From JBDHWG01 sp039810085 (lineage in GTDB: Bacteria > Chloroflexota > Anaerolineae > Epilineales > JAHCIE01): a DNA stretch of 64,000 bases. Below the pieces are notes generated by a model. It was given only the letters and a program-made list of their open reading frames with translations. It had not been told where the DNA came from and did no database searches. Position numbers and translations under genes: made by a program. Positions 18,372-28,161 of this stretch are shown here, in pieces. How positions within the stretch are numbered: position 1 is the first letter of the stretch; every line of letters starts with the position of its first letter. The DNA is taken from contig JBDHWG010000005.1 in assembly GCA_039810085.1 (NCBI GenBank), positions 124,001-188,000 of the forward strand. The letters run 5' to 3'.

Positions 18372-20273
18372 ATGCCCCATCCTTTCCTAGAGCGTCTCGC
18401 CGCCGGGCCGATTCTGTGCGATGGCGCGATGGGCACCCAGCTCTACGCGCGCGGTATCTCGTACGACCAGTGCTTTGACGAACTGGTTGTGTCGCGGCCA
18501 GAGCTTGTCGCAGCGGTCCACCACGACTATCTCGACGCGGGCGCTGAGATCCTGGAGACCAACACCTTCGGCGCGAACCGCGTCCGTCTGGCCGAGCACG
18601 GCCTGGCCGACTCGGTCGCCGCGTTCAATGCCGCTGGCGTCGCTGTGGCGCACAAGGCCATCGCCGACTATCGCGCCGCAACGGGCGAGACGCGGCCCCT
18701 CTTCGTCGCCGGCGCTGTCGGCCCGGTCGGCAAGGCGGTCGCACCCCTGGGGCAGATGCCGCGCATGGAAGCGCGCGCCGCGTTCGTGGAGCAGATAACG
18801 GCCCTGGTGGACGCGGGCGTGGACCTGCTCATCCTGGAAACGTTCTCGAACCTGGCCGAGATGACCGAGGCGGTACGTGCGGCGCGCGAGGTGGCGCCGG
18901 AGGTGCCCCTGGTGGCCCAGATGACGTTCAACGAAGACTGCGTGACCATGAGCGGCGACACACCGGGGGATGTCGTGGCGGCGCTGGAGCCGCTGCACGT
19001 GGACGTCATCGGCGCGAATTGCTCCGTCGGCTCCTCGCCCATGCTCGGCGTCATGGAGGCAATGGCGGCGGTTGCCGCGACGCCTCTCGCGGCGCAGCCC
19101 AACGCCGGCTTCCCGACTATCGTCGATGGCCGCTTCATGTACCTGTCGTCGCCGCAGTACATGGCCGAGTACGCCCGGCGCATGATCGAGACAGGGGTGA
19201 CGCTCGTCGGCGGGTGCTGCGGTACGACGCCGGAGCACATCCGCGCCCTGGCCCAGGTCGTGCGCGAGACGAAGCCCGCGCGGCGAGAGCAGGGCCGAAC
19301 CCCCGTCGGTAGTAACGCTGGTAGGTCGGCTCACCCGGAGCACCCGCCGACGGGCCTACAGCGCAAGCTCGCCGAGAAGTTTGTCATCACGTGCGAGGTC
19401 AGCCCGCCGCGTGGTTTCGACGTCGGCAAGCTCATGCCATCGCTGATGACGCTGCGCAAGTCGGGCCTCATCGACGCCATCAACGTGGACGACAATCCAC
19501 GCGCAACGGCCAGCCTGAGCGCGCTGGCGATGTGCTCCCTCATCCAGACCCGCGTCGGCCTGGAAACCGTACTCCACCTGGCGTGCCGCACGCGGAACCT
19601 GCTGGCCCTGCACTCGGAGCTGATGGGGGCGCATGCCCTGGGCGTCCGCAACGTGTTCGTGGTTATGGGCGACTTGCCCCACGTCGGCGATTACCCCAAC
19701 GCCTCGCCGGTCAGCGATGTCACCGCCTCTGGCCTGATGTCCCACATCAAGCATTTCAACGAGGGCTTGGACATGTCGGGCAAGCCCCTTGGCAGCCAGA
19801 CATCGTTCTTCGTCGGCTGCGCGTTCAACCCCAACGCCGACAACCTGGACAAAGAGCTGCGGCTGCTGGACAAGAAGGTCGCAGCGGGCGCGGACTTCAT
19901 TCTCACCCAGCCGGTGTTCGACCCTGACGTGGTACACAATCTGCTAAAGCGGCTCGGCGCGTTCCCGCTGCCGGTGTTGGTGGGCGTCATCCCGCTGTAC
20001 GGCTACCGCAACGCCGAGTTCCTACATAACGAGGTACCCGGCATGCGCATCTCGGATGACATCCTGCGGCGGATGCGCCAAGCGGGCGACAAGGGGCGCG
20101 CCGAGGGCGTGCGTATCGCCCAAGAGCTTCTTGACGCCATCCACGGCGACGTGCAAGGCGCGTATTTCATCCCGCCCTTCGGCAAGTATGAGCGCGTCCT
20201 GGAGGTGCTGGACGGCCTGCCCTGGGCGCATCCGCCGGTCGCTGCCGTCGAGGCCGCGGGCCAGGGTGATTGA
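18372..20273 (+). CDS. Bifunctional homocysteine S-methyltransferase / methylenetetrahydrofolate reductase
   Basis: The 633-residue protein fuses two one-carbon enzymes, as in Bacillus YitJ. Residues ~1-295 are the zinc-dependent homocysteine methyltransferase: LCDGAMGTQLYARG, ETNTFGANRVRLAEHGL, and zinc cysteines in GANCSVGSSP and VGGCCGTTPEHIRAL. A linker rich in Arg and Gly follows. Residues ~330-620 are the FAD-containing MTHFR barrel: FVITCEVSPPRGFDVGK, NVFVVMGDLPHVGDYPNA, FFVGCAFNPNADNLDKE, ADFILTQPVFDP and VLVGVIPLYGYRNAEF. It would make 5-methyl-THF and pass methyl groups to homocysteine. Start at 18372, five bases after GAGG; an ATG at 18333 lies too near the promoter. Confidence 0.92.
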   Translation: MPHPFLERLAAGPILCDGAMGTQLYARGISYDQCFDELVVSRPELVAAVHHDYLDAGAEILETNTFGANRVRLAEHGLADSVAAFNAAGVAVAHKAIADYRAATGETRPLFVAGAVGPVGKAVAPLGQMPRMEARAAFVEQITALVDAGVDLLILETFSNLAEMTEAVRAAREVAPEVPLVAQMTFNEDCVTMSGDTPGDVVAALEPLHVDVIGANCSVGSSPMLGVMEAMAAVAATPLAAQPNAGFPTIVDGRFMYLSSPQYMAEYARRMIETGVTLVGGCCGTTPEHIRALAQVVRETKPARREQGRTPVGSNAGRSAHPEHPPTGLQRKLAEKFVITCEVSPPRGFDVGKLMPSLMTLRKSGLIDAINVDDNPRATASLSALAMCSLIQTRVGLETVLHLACRTRNLLALHSELMGAHALGVRNVFVVMGDLPHVGDYPNASPVSDVTASGLMSHIKHFNEGLDMSGKPLGSQTSFFVGCAFNPNADNLDKELRLLDKKVAAGADFILTQPVFDPDVVHNLLKRLGAFPLPVLVGVIPLYGYRNAEFLHNEVPGMRISDDILRRMRQAGDKGRAEGVRIAQELLDAIHGDVQGAYFIPPFGKYERVLEVLDGLPWAHPPVAAVEAAGQGD

Positions 20274-20280
20274 GGCGCGC

Positions 20281-20526
20281 ATGGTGACTCTGCATATCTA
20301 CTTTTTTGCGACACACCGCGAAGCCGTCGGCGCGCGGGAGATGACGCTCCAAGTTGCGGAGGGGACGACAGTCGGCGACGTGTGGGAGATGCTGCGCCAG
20401 CGCTACCCGAAGCTCCGCACGACGCGCCCCGCCGCCGCCATCAATCAGGAGTACGCCGAACCGGACACCCTCGTCCACGATGGCGACGAGATCGCCTTCA
20501 TTCCGCCGGTCAGCGGCGGCGCGTAG
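20281..20526 (+). CDS. moaD: Molybdopterin synthase sulfur carrier subunit MoaD, with an extra C-terminal Ala
   Basis: This 81-residue ubiquitin-fold protein carries the thiocarboxylate sulfur that MoaE uses to turn cyclic pyranopterin monophosphate into molybdopterin. The start is MVTLHIYFFATHREAVG and the end is HDGDEIAFIPPVSGGA. The family tail is Gly-Gly at the very end; here one Ala follows, so the carrier should need trimming before activation by a MoeB-like enzyme, unless the extra residue is tolerated. It follows the MTHFR stop by 7 bases and precedes moaE by 12. The window's molybdenum hydroxylase (32-35 kb) is one likely customer for the cofactor. Confidence 0.88.
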   Translation: MVTLHIYFFATHREAVGAREMTLQVAEGTTVGDVWEMLRQRYPKLRTTRPAAAINQEYAEPDTLVHDGDEIAFIPPVSGGA

Positions 20527-20538
20527 AGGAGGTGCTTC

Positions 20539-21012
20539 ATGTTCATCATCACTGACCAGCCGCTCAACACGGCGGAGGTCGAGGCAGCCATCGCGCGGCC
20601 TGACGCGGGCGCGATTGTTACGTTCCAGGGCGTCGTGCGCGACAACAACCTCGGCAAGCAGGTCAGCTACCTGGTCTACGAGGCGTACCCGCCCATGGCC
20701 GAGAAGGTGATGGCGCAGATCGGCGACGAGATTGCCGCGCGCTGGCCGGGCGCGCGAACGGCGATTGCCCATCGTACCGGCAAGCTGGAGATCGGCGAGG
20801 CGAGCGTCGTCATTGCCGTGTCTACAGCCCACCGCGCCGACGCCTTCGATGCCTGCCACTACGCCATCGACCGCCTCAAGGCCATTGTGCCAGTGTGGAA
20901 GAAGGAAGTCTGGGAGGGCGGCGAGTACTGGATTGAGGGCAGCGCCGCTGCGTCCGAGGACGAACAAGCTGCCTTAGACCGCCTTGAGACCCTGGACCCT
21001 GGCTCGTCCTGA
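20539..21012 (+). CDS. moaE: Molybdopterin synthase catalytic subunit MoaE
   Basis: This 157-residue protein has the MoaE signature in full: GAIVTFQGVVRDNN, LVYEAYPPMAEK, IAHRTGKLEIGEASVVIAV, STAHRADAFDACHYAIDRLK and the catalytic lysines in VPVWKKEVWEGGEYWIEG. It inserts two sulfurs into precursor Z together with MoaD. GAGGAGG precedes the ATG. The acidic C-terminal tail after residue 135 is a little longer than usual. No other moa or moe genes are in the window. Confidence 0.95.
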   Translation: MFIITDQPLNTAEVEAAIARPDAGAIVTFQGVVRDNNLGKQVSYLVYEAYPPMAEKVMAQIGDEIAARWPGARTAIAHRTGKLEIGEASVVIAVSTAHRADAFDACHYAIDRLKAIVPVWKKEVWEGGEYWIEGSAAASEDEQAALDRLETLDPGSS

Positions 21013-21021
21013 AATTCTGCC

Positions 21022-21049
21022 TTGTGCTTTTGTATTTCCCCAATATACT
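21022..21049 (+). promoter_or_regulatory. Candidate promoter of pepA
   Basis: TTGTGC (21022-21027), 16-base spacer, TATACT (21044-21049) in an AT-richer gap between moaE and pepA. The -35 is weak. Confidence 0.45.
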
Positions 21050-21068
21050 CTAGTTCGGAGAAACGACC

Positions 21069-22580
<1,512 letters not shown>

Positions 22581-22588
22581 CTCGAATC

Positions 22589-22610
22589 TGTAGCGCCGAC
22601 TTCAGTCGGC
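22589..22610. repeat. Palindromic dispersed repeat, copy 1
   Basis: TGTAGCGCCGACTTCAGTCGG (22589-22609) contains a tight dyad GCCGACT-TC-AGTCGGC (22595-22610). The same 21 bases recur exactly at 44531-44551. It lies between pepA and lipA and may act as a weak terminator or be a mobile mini-repeat. Confidence 0.8.
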
Positions 22611-22627
22611 CTTGAGTGAGGCATAAG

Positions 22628-23605
22628 ATGGTCGAACGAGTCAGAGCCGCGAAGAGTACGACGACAGTCAACCAGGACATCCCCCTGCACACCCGCAAGC
22701 CGGAGTGGCTGAAGGTGCGCGCGCCGTGGGGCGAGAGCTACGGCTTCATCAAGCAGACGATGCGCGGCCAGGGGCTGCATACCGTGTGCGAGGAAGCCAT
22801 GTGCCCTAACATCGGCGAGTGTTGGGGATCGGGCACGGCGACGTTCCTGCTCCTGGGTGACACGTGTACCCGCTCGTGCGGCTTCTGCAACATCAAGACC
22901 GGTCGGCCGCAGGTGCTCGACCTGATGGAGCCGGAGCGCGTGGCCCGCGCCATCCAGCGCATGAGCCTCAAGCACGCCGTCATCACCTCGGTCAACCGCG
23001 ACGAGCTGCCCGACGGCGGCGCGGCGATCTTTGCGCGCACCATCATGCGTGCGCGCCAGCTTGTGCCCGACCTGTCCGTCGAGGTACTCATCCCCGACTT
23101 TAAGGGCGACGTGATGGCGCTCCAGACGGTGATGGACGCGCAGCCGGAGATCCTCAACCACAACACTGAGACCGTCCCGCGCCTGTATCTCACGGTGCGG
23201 CCGCAGGCCAACTACCGCCAGACGATGGAGGTGCTGCGCCGCGCTAAGGAGATGGACCCGACTGTCCTGACCAAGTCGGGCTTGATGGTCGGGCTGGGCG
23301 AGGAGAAAGAGGAGATGTTGCAGGTGTTCCGCGACCTGCGCGAGCAGGACGTGGACATCCTCACCGTCGGCCAATACCTGCGCCCGTCGCCCAAGCACCT
23401 GCCGGTGATTCGCTACTGGACGCCCGAAGAGTTCGCGGACTTGAAGGCTGAGGCCGAGGCGATGGGCTTCCGTTGGGTCGAGTGCGGGCCACTGGTGCGC
23501 AGCTCCTACCACGCTGAGAAGCAGGTCGAGCAGCTCAGCCGCCGCTCGCCGCGCCCGGCGTCTGCAAGCGATGAGACCATCAGGGGGTGTGCCGTCGCCC
23601 CATGA
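22628..23605 (+). CDS. lipA: Lipoyl synthase
   Basis: This 325-residue radical SAM enzyme inserts two sulfurs into octanoyl groups on lipoyl domains. It has both iron-sulfur sites: the auxiliary cluster CEEAMCPNIGECW and the radical SAM CTRSCGFC, plus the C-terminal RSSYHAEKQ that ligates the auxiliary cluster through Ser. Start at the ATG 22628 with GAGG six bases upstream; a GTG at 22616 is in frame but poorly placed. The stop overlaps the next start (ATGA). Confidence 0.96.
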   Translation: MVERVRAAKSTTTVNQDIPLHTRKPEWLKVRAPWGESYGFIKQTMRGQGLHTVCEEAMCPNIGECWGSGTATFLLLGDTCTRSCGFCNIKTGRPQVLDLMEPERVARAIQRMSLKHAVITSVNRDELPDGGAAIFARTIMRARQLVPDLSVEVLIPDFKGDVMALQTVMDAQPEILNHNTETVPRLYLTVRPQANYRQTMEVLRRAKEMDPTVLTKSGLMVGLGEEKEEMLQVFRDLREQDVDILTVGQYLRPSPKHLPVIRYWTPEEFADLKAEAEAMGFRWVECGPLVRSSYHAEKQVEQLSRRSPRPASASDETIRGCAVAP

Positions 23606-24435
23606 GCCGTATCGAGCTACACTGTCACAGCACGGCGTCGGACGGCATCCTCAAGCCCGCCGCTCTCGTGCAATACGCCGCCGAGTGCGGTGTGACCGTC
23701 CTGGCCCTCACCGACCACGACACGACAGACGGCGTCGCTGAGGCGCAGGCGGCCGCCGAGCGCGTCGGCATCGAGCTGATTCCCGGCATCGAAATAAACA
23801 CTGAGCATCCCAACGGCAGCCTGGACATCCTGGGCTACTGGGTGCCCGTCACGCCTGGCCCGTTCCAGGACAAAATCGCCGAATTACGCGACGCGCGGGT
23901 CACGCGCGGCCAGCGCATGGTCCAGCGCCTCAACGACCTGGGAATGCCGGTGCGGTGGGAGCGGGTGCGGGAGTTGGCCGAAGGCGCTGTGGGGCGTCCC
24001 CACGTCGCCCGCGCGCTTGTGGAAGAGGGTTACGCCCACAACATCTCCGAGGCGTTCGACCTCTACATCGGCCACGGCCGGCCGGCGTACATCCCCCGCC
24101 CGCGCTTCACGGCGCAAGAGGCCGTCGAGTTCGTGCGCGCCCACGGGGGTGTGCCTATTATGGCCCATCCGGTGCCGGCCCGGGCACAGAACCTGGACCC
24201 CTTCCGCCTGTCGGAGCTGCTGCCGGAGCTGAAGCGGCATGGCCTGGCCGGGATCGAGTGCTACTACGGCGAATACGACGCCAACACTGTCCGCCACCTT
24301 GTGTCCTTGGCAAATCGGCTGAGCCTGATACCGGCCGGTGGGAGCGACTTCCACGGTCCGAACATGGGCGCGGGCCTTGGCAGCACCGGCCTGCCAACGC
24401 AGAGTCTCGCCCGCCTACGCGCCGCCAGAATTTGA
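23602..24435 (+). CDS. PHP-domain phosphoesterase
   Basis: This 277-residue protein has the four PHP metal motifs: ELHCHSTASDG, ALTDHDTTDG, MAHPVPA and PAGGSDFHG, with the extra PGIEINTE loop. It is most like the YciV/RNase AM group, which removes phosphates from 3',5'-nucleoside bisphosphates and short RNA 5' ends. The ATG overlaps the lipA stop, so the two are co-translated; a functional link is not obvious. Confidence 0.9.
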   Translation: MSRIELHCHSTASDGILKPAALVQYAAECGVTVLALTDHDTTDGVAEAQAAAERVGIELIPGIEINTEHPNGSLDILGYWVPVTPGPFQDKIAELRDARVTRGQRMVQRLNDLGMPVRWERVRELAEGAVGRPHVARALVEEGYAHNISEAFDLYIGHGRPAYIPRPRFTAQEAVEFVRAHGGVPIMAHPVPARAQNLDPFRLSELLPELKRHGLAGIECYYGEYDANTVRHLVSLANRLSLIPAGGSDFHGPNMGAGLGSTGLPTQSLARLRAARI

Positions 24436-24460
24436 CCCTCTCCCCAACCAATCCTATACT
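24432..24460 (+). promoter_or_regulatory. Promoter for the MFS-tsaD pair
   Basis: TTGACC (24432-24437, overlapping the previous stop codon), a 17-base spacer and TATACT (24455-24460), each 5 of 6 to consensus. Downstream, TGGCCCG (24468-24474) can pair with CGGGCCA (24487-24493) in the ~130-base leader. Confidence 0.7.
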
Positions 24461-24594
24461 TCTGTCATGGCCCGGCGTCGTGCGCGCGGGCCAAATTCTA
24501 TTTGTACGGTTTGGTTTTTGTGCGTTCTCCGTTACCAAGAAAAAAGGTCACTTCCCGTACCCTGTTGAGTCCCCGCCAGGTTGGGCAGCGCATC

Positions 24595-25860
24595 ATGCGC
24601 GCCGTGGTTCCTGGCGGCGTTCACTATTCCGAGAAACATCGCAGCCTCAATCTCTTCCTGCTCGACGGCGTTCTGTGGAACATCTCCGACTCCTTTGTCA
24701 TCGCCTATCAGACGCTCTATATCCTGGCCCTCGGCGGCACGACGGCGCAGGTGGGCCAGATGACGGCGCTCATCAACCTGGCCGGGGCTGCGGCGCTCAT
24801 GCCCGGCGCGTGGCTCAGCGAGATGTGGGGGCGGCGCAAGACGCTCATTGTCGTCTTCGGCGGCATCGTCTCGCGGCTTCCGCTGCTGCTGCTCGCCCTG
24901 CTGCCGTTGGCTTTCAGCGGCACGGCGGCTATCTACGCCGCCATCGCCCTCCTGGCGCTGCGCACGTTCGGCGACAACTTCGCCAAGCCCGCTTGGACGT
25001 CCTTCACCGCCGATCTCATTCCGCTGCGTCTGCGCGGTCGCTACTTCTCGTCGCGCAACTTCGGCATGGGTGTGGTTGCCTTCGCCAGCGTCCCGCTGTT
25101 TGGCGTCCTCATTCGCAACATGGACGGGCTGAGCGGCTACCAGGTATCGTGGTTCCTGGTGTTTCTGGCGGCGGCGGCCAGCGTCGTCTGCTTCGCCCTG
25201 ATCCGGGATACGCCGACGACACCACCGCAGGCCTCGACGAGCTTGCGGGAGATCGTGGGCGACATGCTGGCCCAGCGGCCGTTCGTCGTGTTCACCGGCG
25301 TCACCCTGATCTGGAACCTGGCGCTTCAGCTCGCCGGCCCGTTCTTCAACGTCTACCTCGTCCAGGACATGGGCGCGAGTGCGGCGATGGTGGGCATCGT
25401 CACTGCCGTCAACAGCATGTCCGCCCTCGTCGGGCAGCGCTGGTTTGGGCGTCAGTATTCGCGGCTGGGCGACCTCGGCATCTTCCGCATCGCTGGCCTC
25501 GTCATCCCGTTCTTGCCGGTCATGTGGGCGGTGATTACCGCGCCCTGGCAGGTGGGCATCATCAACGGCATCGGCGGGTTCATGTGGGCGGGCTACAACC
25601 TGGCGCAGTTCAACCTGTTGCTCAGCATGACGCCGGAGAAGGGCCGCGAACGGTTCGCCGCCGTCTACCAGATCGCGGTGTTCCTGCCTGCCTTCTTTGC
25701 CCCACTTATCGGCGCGTGGATGGTGGACGCTATCGGCTTTCGCGCCGTGTTTGTGATCTCCGGCATCGGGCGCTTGATTGCCACGCTCATGTTCATCTAC
25801 ATGCTCGGCGCGAAATCGAGCGCCAAGAGGAGGGCAAGTGCAGCGGATACTAGCGATTGA
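24595..25860 (+). CDS. MFS transporter
   Basis: From the ATG at 24595 this is a 421-residue, roughly 12-helix transporter. TM1 is LNLFLLDGVLWNISDSFVIA and the loop between TM2 and TM3 carries GAWLSEMWGRRKTLIV, the MFS motif A (GxLaDrxGrrk). The matching loop in the second half (WFGRQYSRLGDLG) is degenerate. A basic cytoplasmic tail ends the protein (AKSSAKRRAS). TTG and GTG codons farther upstream are possible but weak starts. The last 23 bases overlap tsaD. Substrate unknown. Confidence 0.85.
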   Translation: MRAVVPGGVHYSEKHRSLNLFLLDGVLWNISDSFVIAYQTLYILALGGTTAQVGQMTALINLAGAAALMPGAWLSEMWGRRKTLIVVFGGIVSRLPLLLLALLPLAFSGTAAIYAAIALLALRTFGDNFAKPAWTSFTADLIPLRLRGRYFSSRNFGMGVVAFASVPLFGVLIRNMDGLSGYQVSWFLVFLAAAASVVCFALIRDTPTTPPQASTSLREIVGDMLAQRPFVVFTGVTLIWNLALQLAGPFFNVYLVQDMGASAAMVGIVTAVNSMSALVGQRWFGRQYSRLGDLGIFRIAGLVIPFLPVMWAVITAPWQVGIINGIGGFMWAGYNLAQFNLLLSMTPEKGRERFAAVYQIAVFLPAFFAPLIGAWMVDAIGFRAVFVISGIGRLIATLMFIYMLGAKSSAKRRASAADTSD

Positions 25861-26857
25861 GACATCCTGCGACGAGACCGCCGCCGCCGTCATTGGCGAC
25901 GGCCGCCACGTCCTGTCCAACGTCGTCGCCTCGCAGGAGAGCTTGCACGCGGCGTTCGGCGGCGTCTTCCCCGAGCTGGCGTCGCGGCAGCACATTCTCG
26001 CCATCACGCCGGTGGTCGAGGAAGCCTTGGCGAAAGCGAGCGTCGATTGGACCGATTTAACAGCCATCGCCGTCACGTATGGCCCCGGCCTGGCCGGATC
26101 GCTGCTTGTCGGCGTCAACACGGCCAAGGCGCTTGCCCTGGCGCGCAACATCCCACTGGTTGGCGTCAACCACCTCGAAGGCCATATCTACGCCAACTGG
26201 CTGCGCGTCGCGCCCAACGCCGACAAGGGCGACCCCGAGTTCCCCATCGTCGCCCTTATCGTCTCTGGCGGCCACACCGACCTCGTGCTGATGACCGAGC
26301 ACTGCCATTACACATCCCTGGGCAGCACGCTGGACGACGCAGCGGGCGAGGCGTTCGACAAGGTGGCGCGCATGCTGGGGCTAGGTTATCCCGGCGGTCC
26401 GGCGATCCAGCGCGCCGCCGAACAGGGCGACGCCGAAGCGATTGACCTGCCCCACGCCTGGCTGCCCGGGACATACGACTTTAGCTTCAGCGGCCTCAAG
26501 ACGGCGGTGTTGCGCCTGACGCGGCAGTTCGAGGCCCAGGGCCAGGCCGTTCCCGCCGCCGATGTCGCCGCCGCGTTCCAGCGGGTGGTGGTGGATGTGC
26601 TGGTGGAGAAGACGATCCGTGCCGCCGACGAGTACGGGGCGACGGAGATCCTGCTGGCGGGTGGCGTCGCCGCCAACGCGGCGCTCCGGGCGCGCATCGC
26701 CGAGCAGTCCATCATATCGGTGCGCTACCCGGCCATCTGGCTCTGCACCGACAATGCGTCGATGATCGGGGCCGCGGGGCATTTCGCGTGGGAGGTTGGG
26801 CGGCGCAGCGGCTGGGACCTGGACGTTGTCCCCGGCCTGCCGCTCGTGGCTGTCTAG
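25838..26857 (+). CDS. tsaD: tRNA threonylcarbamoyladenosine transferase TsaD
   Basis: This 339-residue ASKHA-fold protein transfers threonylcarbamoyl to A37 of ANN-reading tRNAs. It has ILAIETSCDETAAAVI, the metal-binding histidines in GVNHLEGHIYANWL, VSGGHTDLVLM, GEAFDKVARMLGLGYPGGP and LAGGVAANAALR. The GTG at 25838 follows AGGAGGG and lies inside the end of the MFS gene; upstream in-frame codons belong to that overlap. Length is normal. Partners TsaB, TsaC and TsaE are not in the window. Confidence 0.96.
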   Translation: MQRILAIETSCDETAAAVIGDGRHVLSNVVASQESLHAAFGGVFPELASRQHILAITPVVEEALAKASVDWTDLTAIAVTYGPGLAGSLLVGVNTAKALALARNIPLVGVNHLEGHIYANWLRVAPNADKGDPEFPIVALIVSGGHTDLVLMTEHCHYTSLGSTLDDAAGEAFDKVARMLGLGYPGGPAIQRAAEQGDAEAIDLPHAWLPGTYDFSFSGLKTAVLRLTRQFEAQGQAVPAADVAAAFQRVVVDVLVEKTIRAADEYGATEILLAGGVAANAALRARIAEQSIISVRYPAIWLCTDNASMIGAAGHFAWEVGRRSGWDLDVVPGLPLVAV

Positions 26858-26926
26858 GAGAAACGAACCACGAAATACGCGGAACACACAGACGCGCCTT
26901 CATTACTGATCAAGGGAGAAGATATT

Positions 26927-27427
26927 ATGGCGGTCAAGCAGGGGTGGCAGGGGCGAGTGTTCGAGGATTTCGAAGTGGGGGACGTATATCCCCACCCGCT
27001 GGGGCGAACGGTTACCCAAAACGATAACATCACCTTCACGTTAATGACCGTCAACCCAAACCCGATCCATTTCGATGCGTATTACTCGGCGCAGACGGAG
27101 TGGAAGCGCCCCCTAGTCGACTCGACTTTTACCCTGGCTCTTGTGACCGGTCTGTCGGTGACTGACCTTTCGATGAATGCAGTCAATCTAGGGTGGGATG
27201 AGGTGCGCATGCCAGCGCCCGTGTTCGAGGGCGACACGATCTATGCGCGCAGCGAAGTGTTGGAGAAACGCGAGTCGAAGTCGCGTCCCCACCAGGGGAT
27301 TGTCAAGTTCAAGACGATTGGCTTCAATCAGGATGGCACAGTCGTTATTTCGTTCACGCGCACGATCATGGTCTACAAGCGGGGCCACGCGCCCCTGATG
27401 CGACAGCCGGAGCCGAAGACGTCGTAG
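26927..27427 (+). CDS. MaoC-family (hotdog) dehydratase
   Basis: This 166-residue single-hotdog protein has the MaoC hydratase motif: FEDFEVGDVYPHPLGRTV, then the catalytic pair in NDNITFTLMTVNPNPIHFD (Asn/Asp and His). It is close to mesaconyl- or enoyl-CoA hydratase-like members. AGGGAGAAG precedes the ATG. It stands alone between tsaD and an unknown gene. The CoA substrate cannot be read from sequence. Confidence 0.88.
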   Translation: MAVKQGWQGRVFEDFEVGDVYPHPLGRTVTQNDNITFTLMTVNPNPIHFDAYYSAQTEWKRPLVDSTFTLALVTGLSVTDLSMNAVNLGWDEVRMPAPVFEGDTIYARSEVLEKRESKSRPHQGIVKFKTIGFNQDGTVVISFTRTIMVYKRGHAPLMRQPEPKTS

Positions 27428-27535
27428 ACGCGGAACGGGAAGCGCCGAAAACAAAAGTGGCAGAATTTTGGCAGTCGCAGCGTTGATGATCGAGTATGCT
27501 ACCTCTAGCGATCCGAACCGTTGGAGGAGCAGAAG

Positions 27536-28069
27536 ATGGTCAACGCGCGTCAGACGTCGGCTCATCATGACGTCGTCCCATCGTCAGAGATGCCGGACTG
27601 GGACCTATACGAAAAGGCTTATCAGGGGATGCAGCGCGCCGGTATCAGTCACGATACCGCGAGTGACAAAGCTCTCTCCCTTGCCCTCATGAGGAAGCGC
27701 GTCGACCACCCCAACTATGGGTTCGTCGGTCGGCGCGCCGAAATAAACGTCAGTCGTCGCCGCGACAATTCGCGCTGTGACCCCTTCAGCACCCCTATGA
27801 GGGCTATGGGCGAGGGGGAGCCTTTGACGCTGGGGGATACCTTGCGGAGTGGGCCTGAGCACGATCCGGAGCAGGTTGTTTTGATGAAAGAGACCTTCCG
27901 TCTGATACCGGATGATATTATGCGCTTGTTCACGGAGCGTACCAAGCCACTTACTGGCTCGGAATCGAGCCGCCTTCACCGTTTCCGAGAGCGCGCTCGA
28001 CAGAAGTTCCTTGGAAACTGGCCTGGATCGGCATCTACTGCGAAAGGGCGAACGCCTCGATCCAAATGA
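27536..28069 (+). CDS. Unknown 177-residue protein, faintly sigma-factor-like C-terminal half
   Basis: Start at 27536 after a strong GGAGGAG. The protein is soluble and basic. The middle (EGEPLTLGDTLRSGPEHDPEQ) resembles the linker of sigma-70-family proteins where a 'sLgDtL.d...dPee' pattern precedes region 4, and the end (SSRLHRFRERARQKFLG) resembles the recognition-helix end of region 4, but a complete helix-turn-helix cannot be traced. I do not recognise a family with certainty. It could be a degenerate sigma or antitermination factor or unrelated. Base composition is less GC-rich than its neighbours, which may mean transfer or relaxed selection. Confidence 0.65.
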   Translation: MVNARQTSAHHDVVPSSEMPDWDLYEKAYQGMQRAGISHDTASDKALSLALMRKRVDHPNYGFVGRRAEINVSRRRDNSRCDPFSTPMRAMGEGEPLTLGDTLRSGPEHDPEQVVLMKETFRLIPDDIMRLFTERTKPLTGSESSRLHRFRERARQKFLGNWPGSASTAKGRTPRSK

Positions 28070-28102
28070 CCTTTGAATGTGTTGCTGTCTAAAATAAACG
28101 GA

Positions 28103-28137
28103 GGGCGGCGATCCCGTAATTTCGCGGATCGCCGCCC
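28103..28137. terminator. Bidirectional terminator between convergent genes
   Basis: A perfect 12-bp stem, GGGCGGCGATCC (28103-28114) with GGATCGCCGCCC (28126-28137), has an 11-base loop. TTTCTT follows on the plus strand and a T-rich run (CGTTTATTTT) follows on the minus strand. Confidence 0.88.
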
Positions 28138-28161
28138 TTTCTTGATGGTGTAATGGTTCGT

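Noticed and set aside
26858..26926. Short repetitive stretch (acgaaccacgaaatacgcgg) after tsaD
   Set aside because: It is too short and no second copy was seen in the window, so it is not called a repeat.
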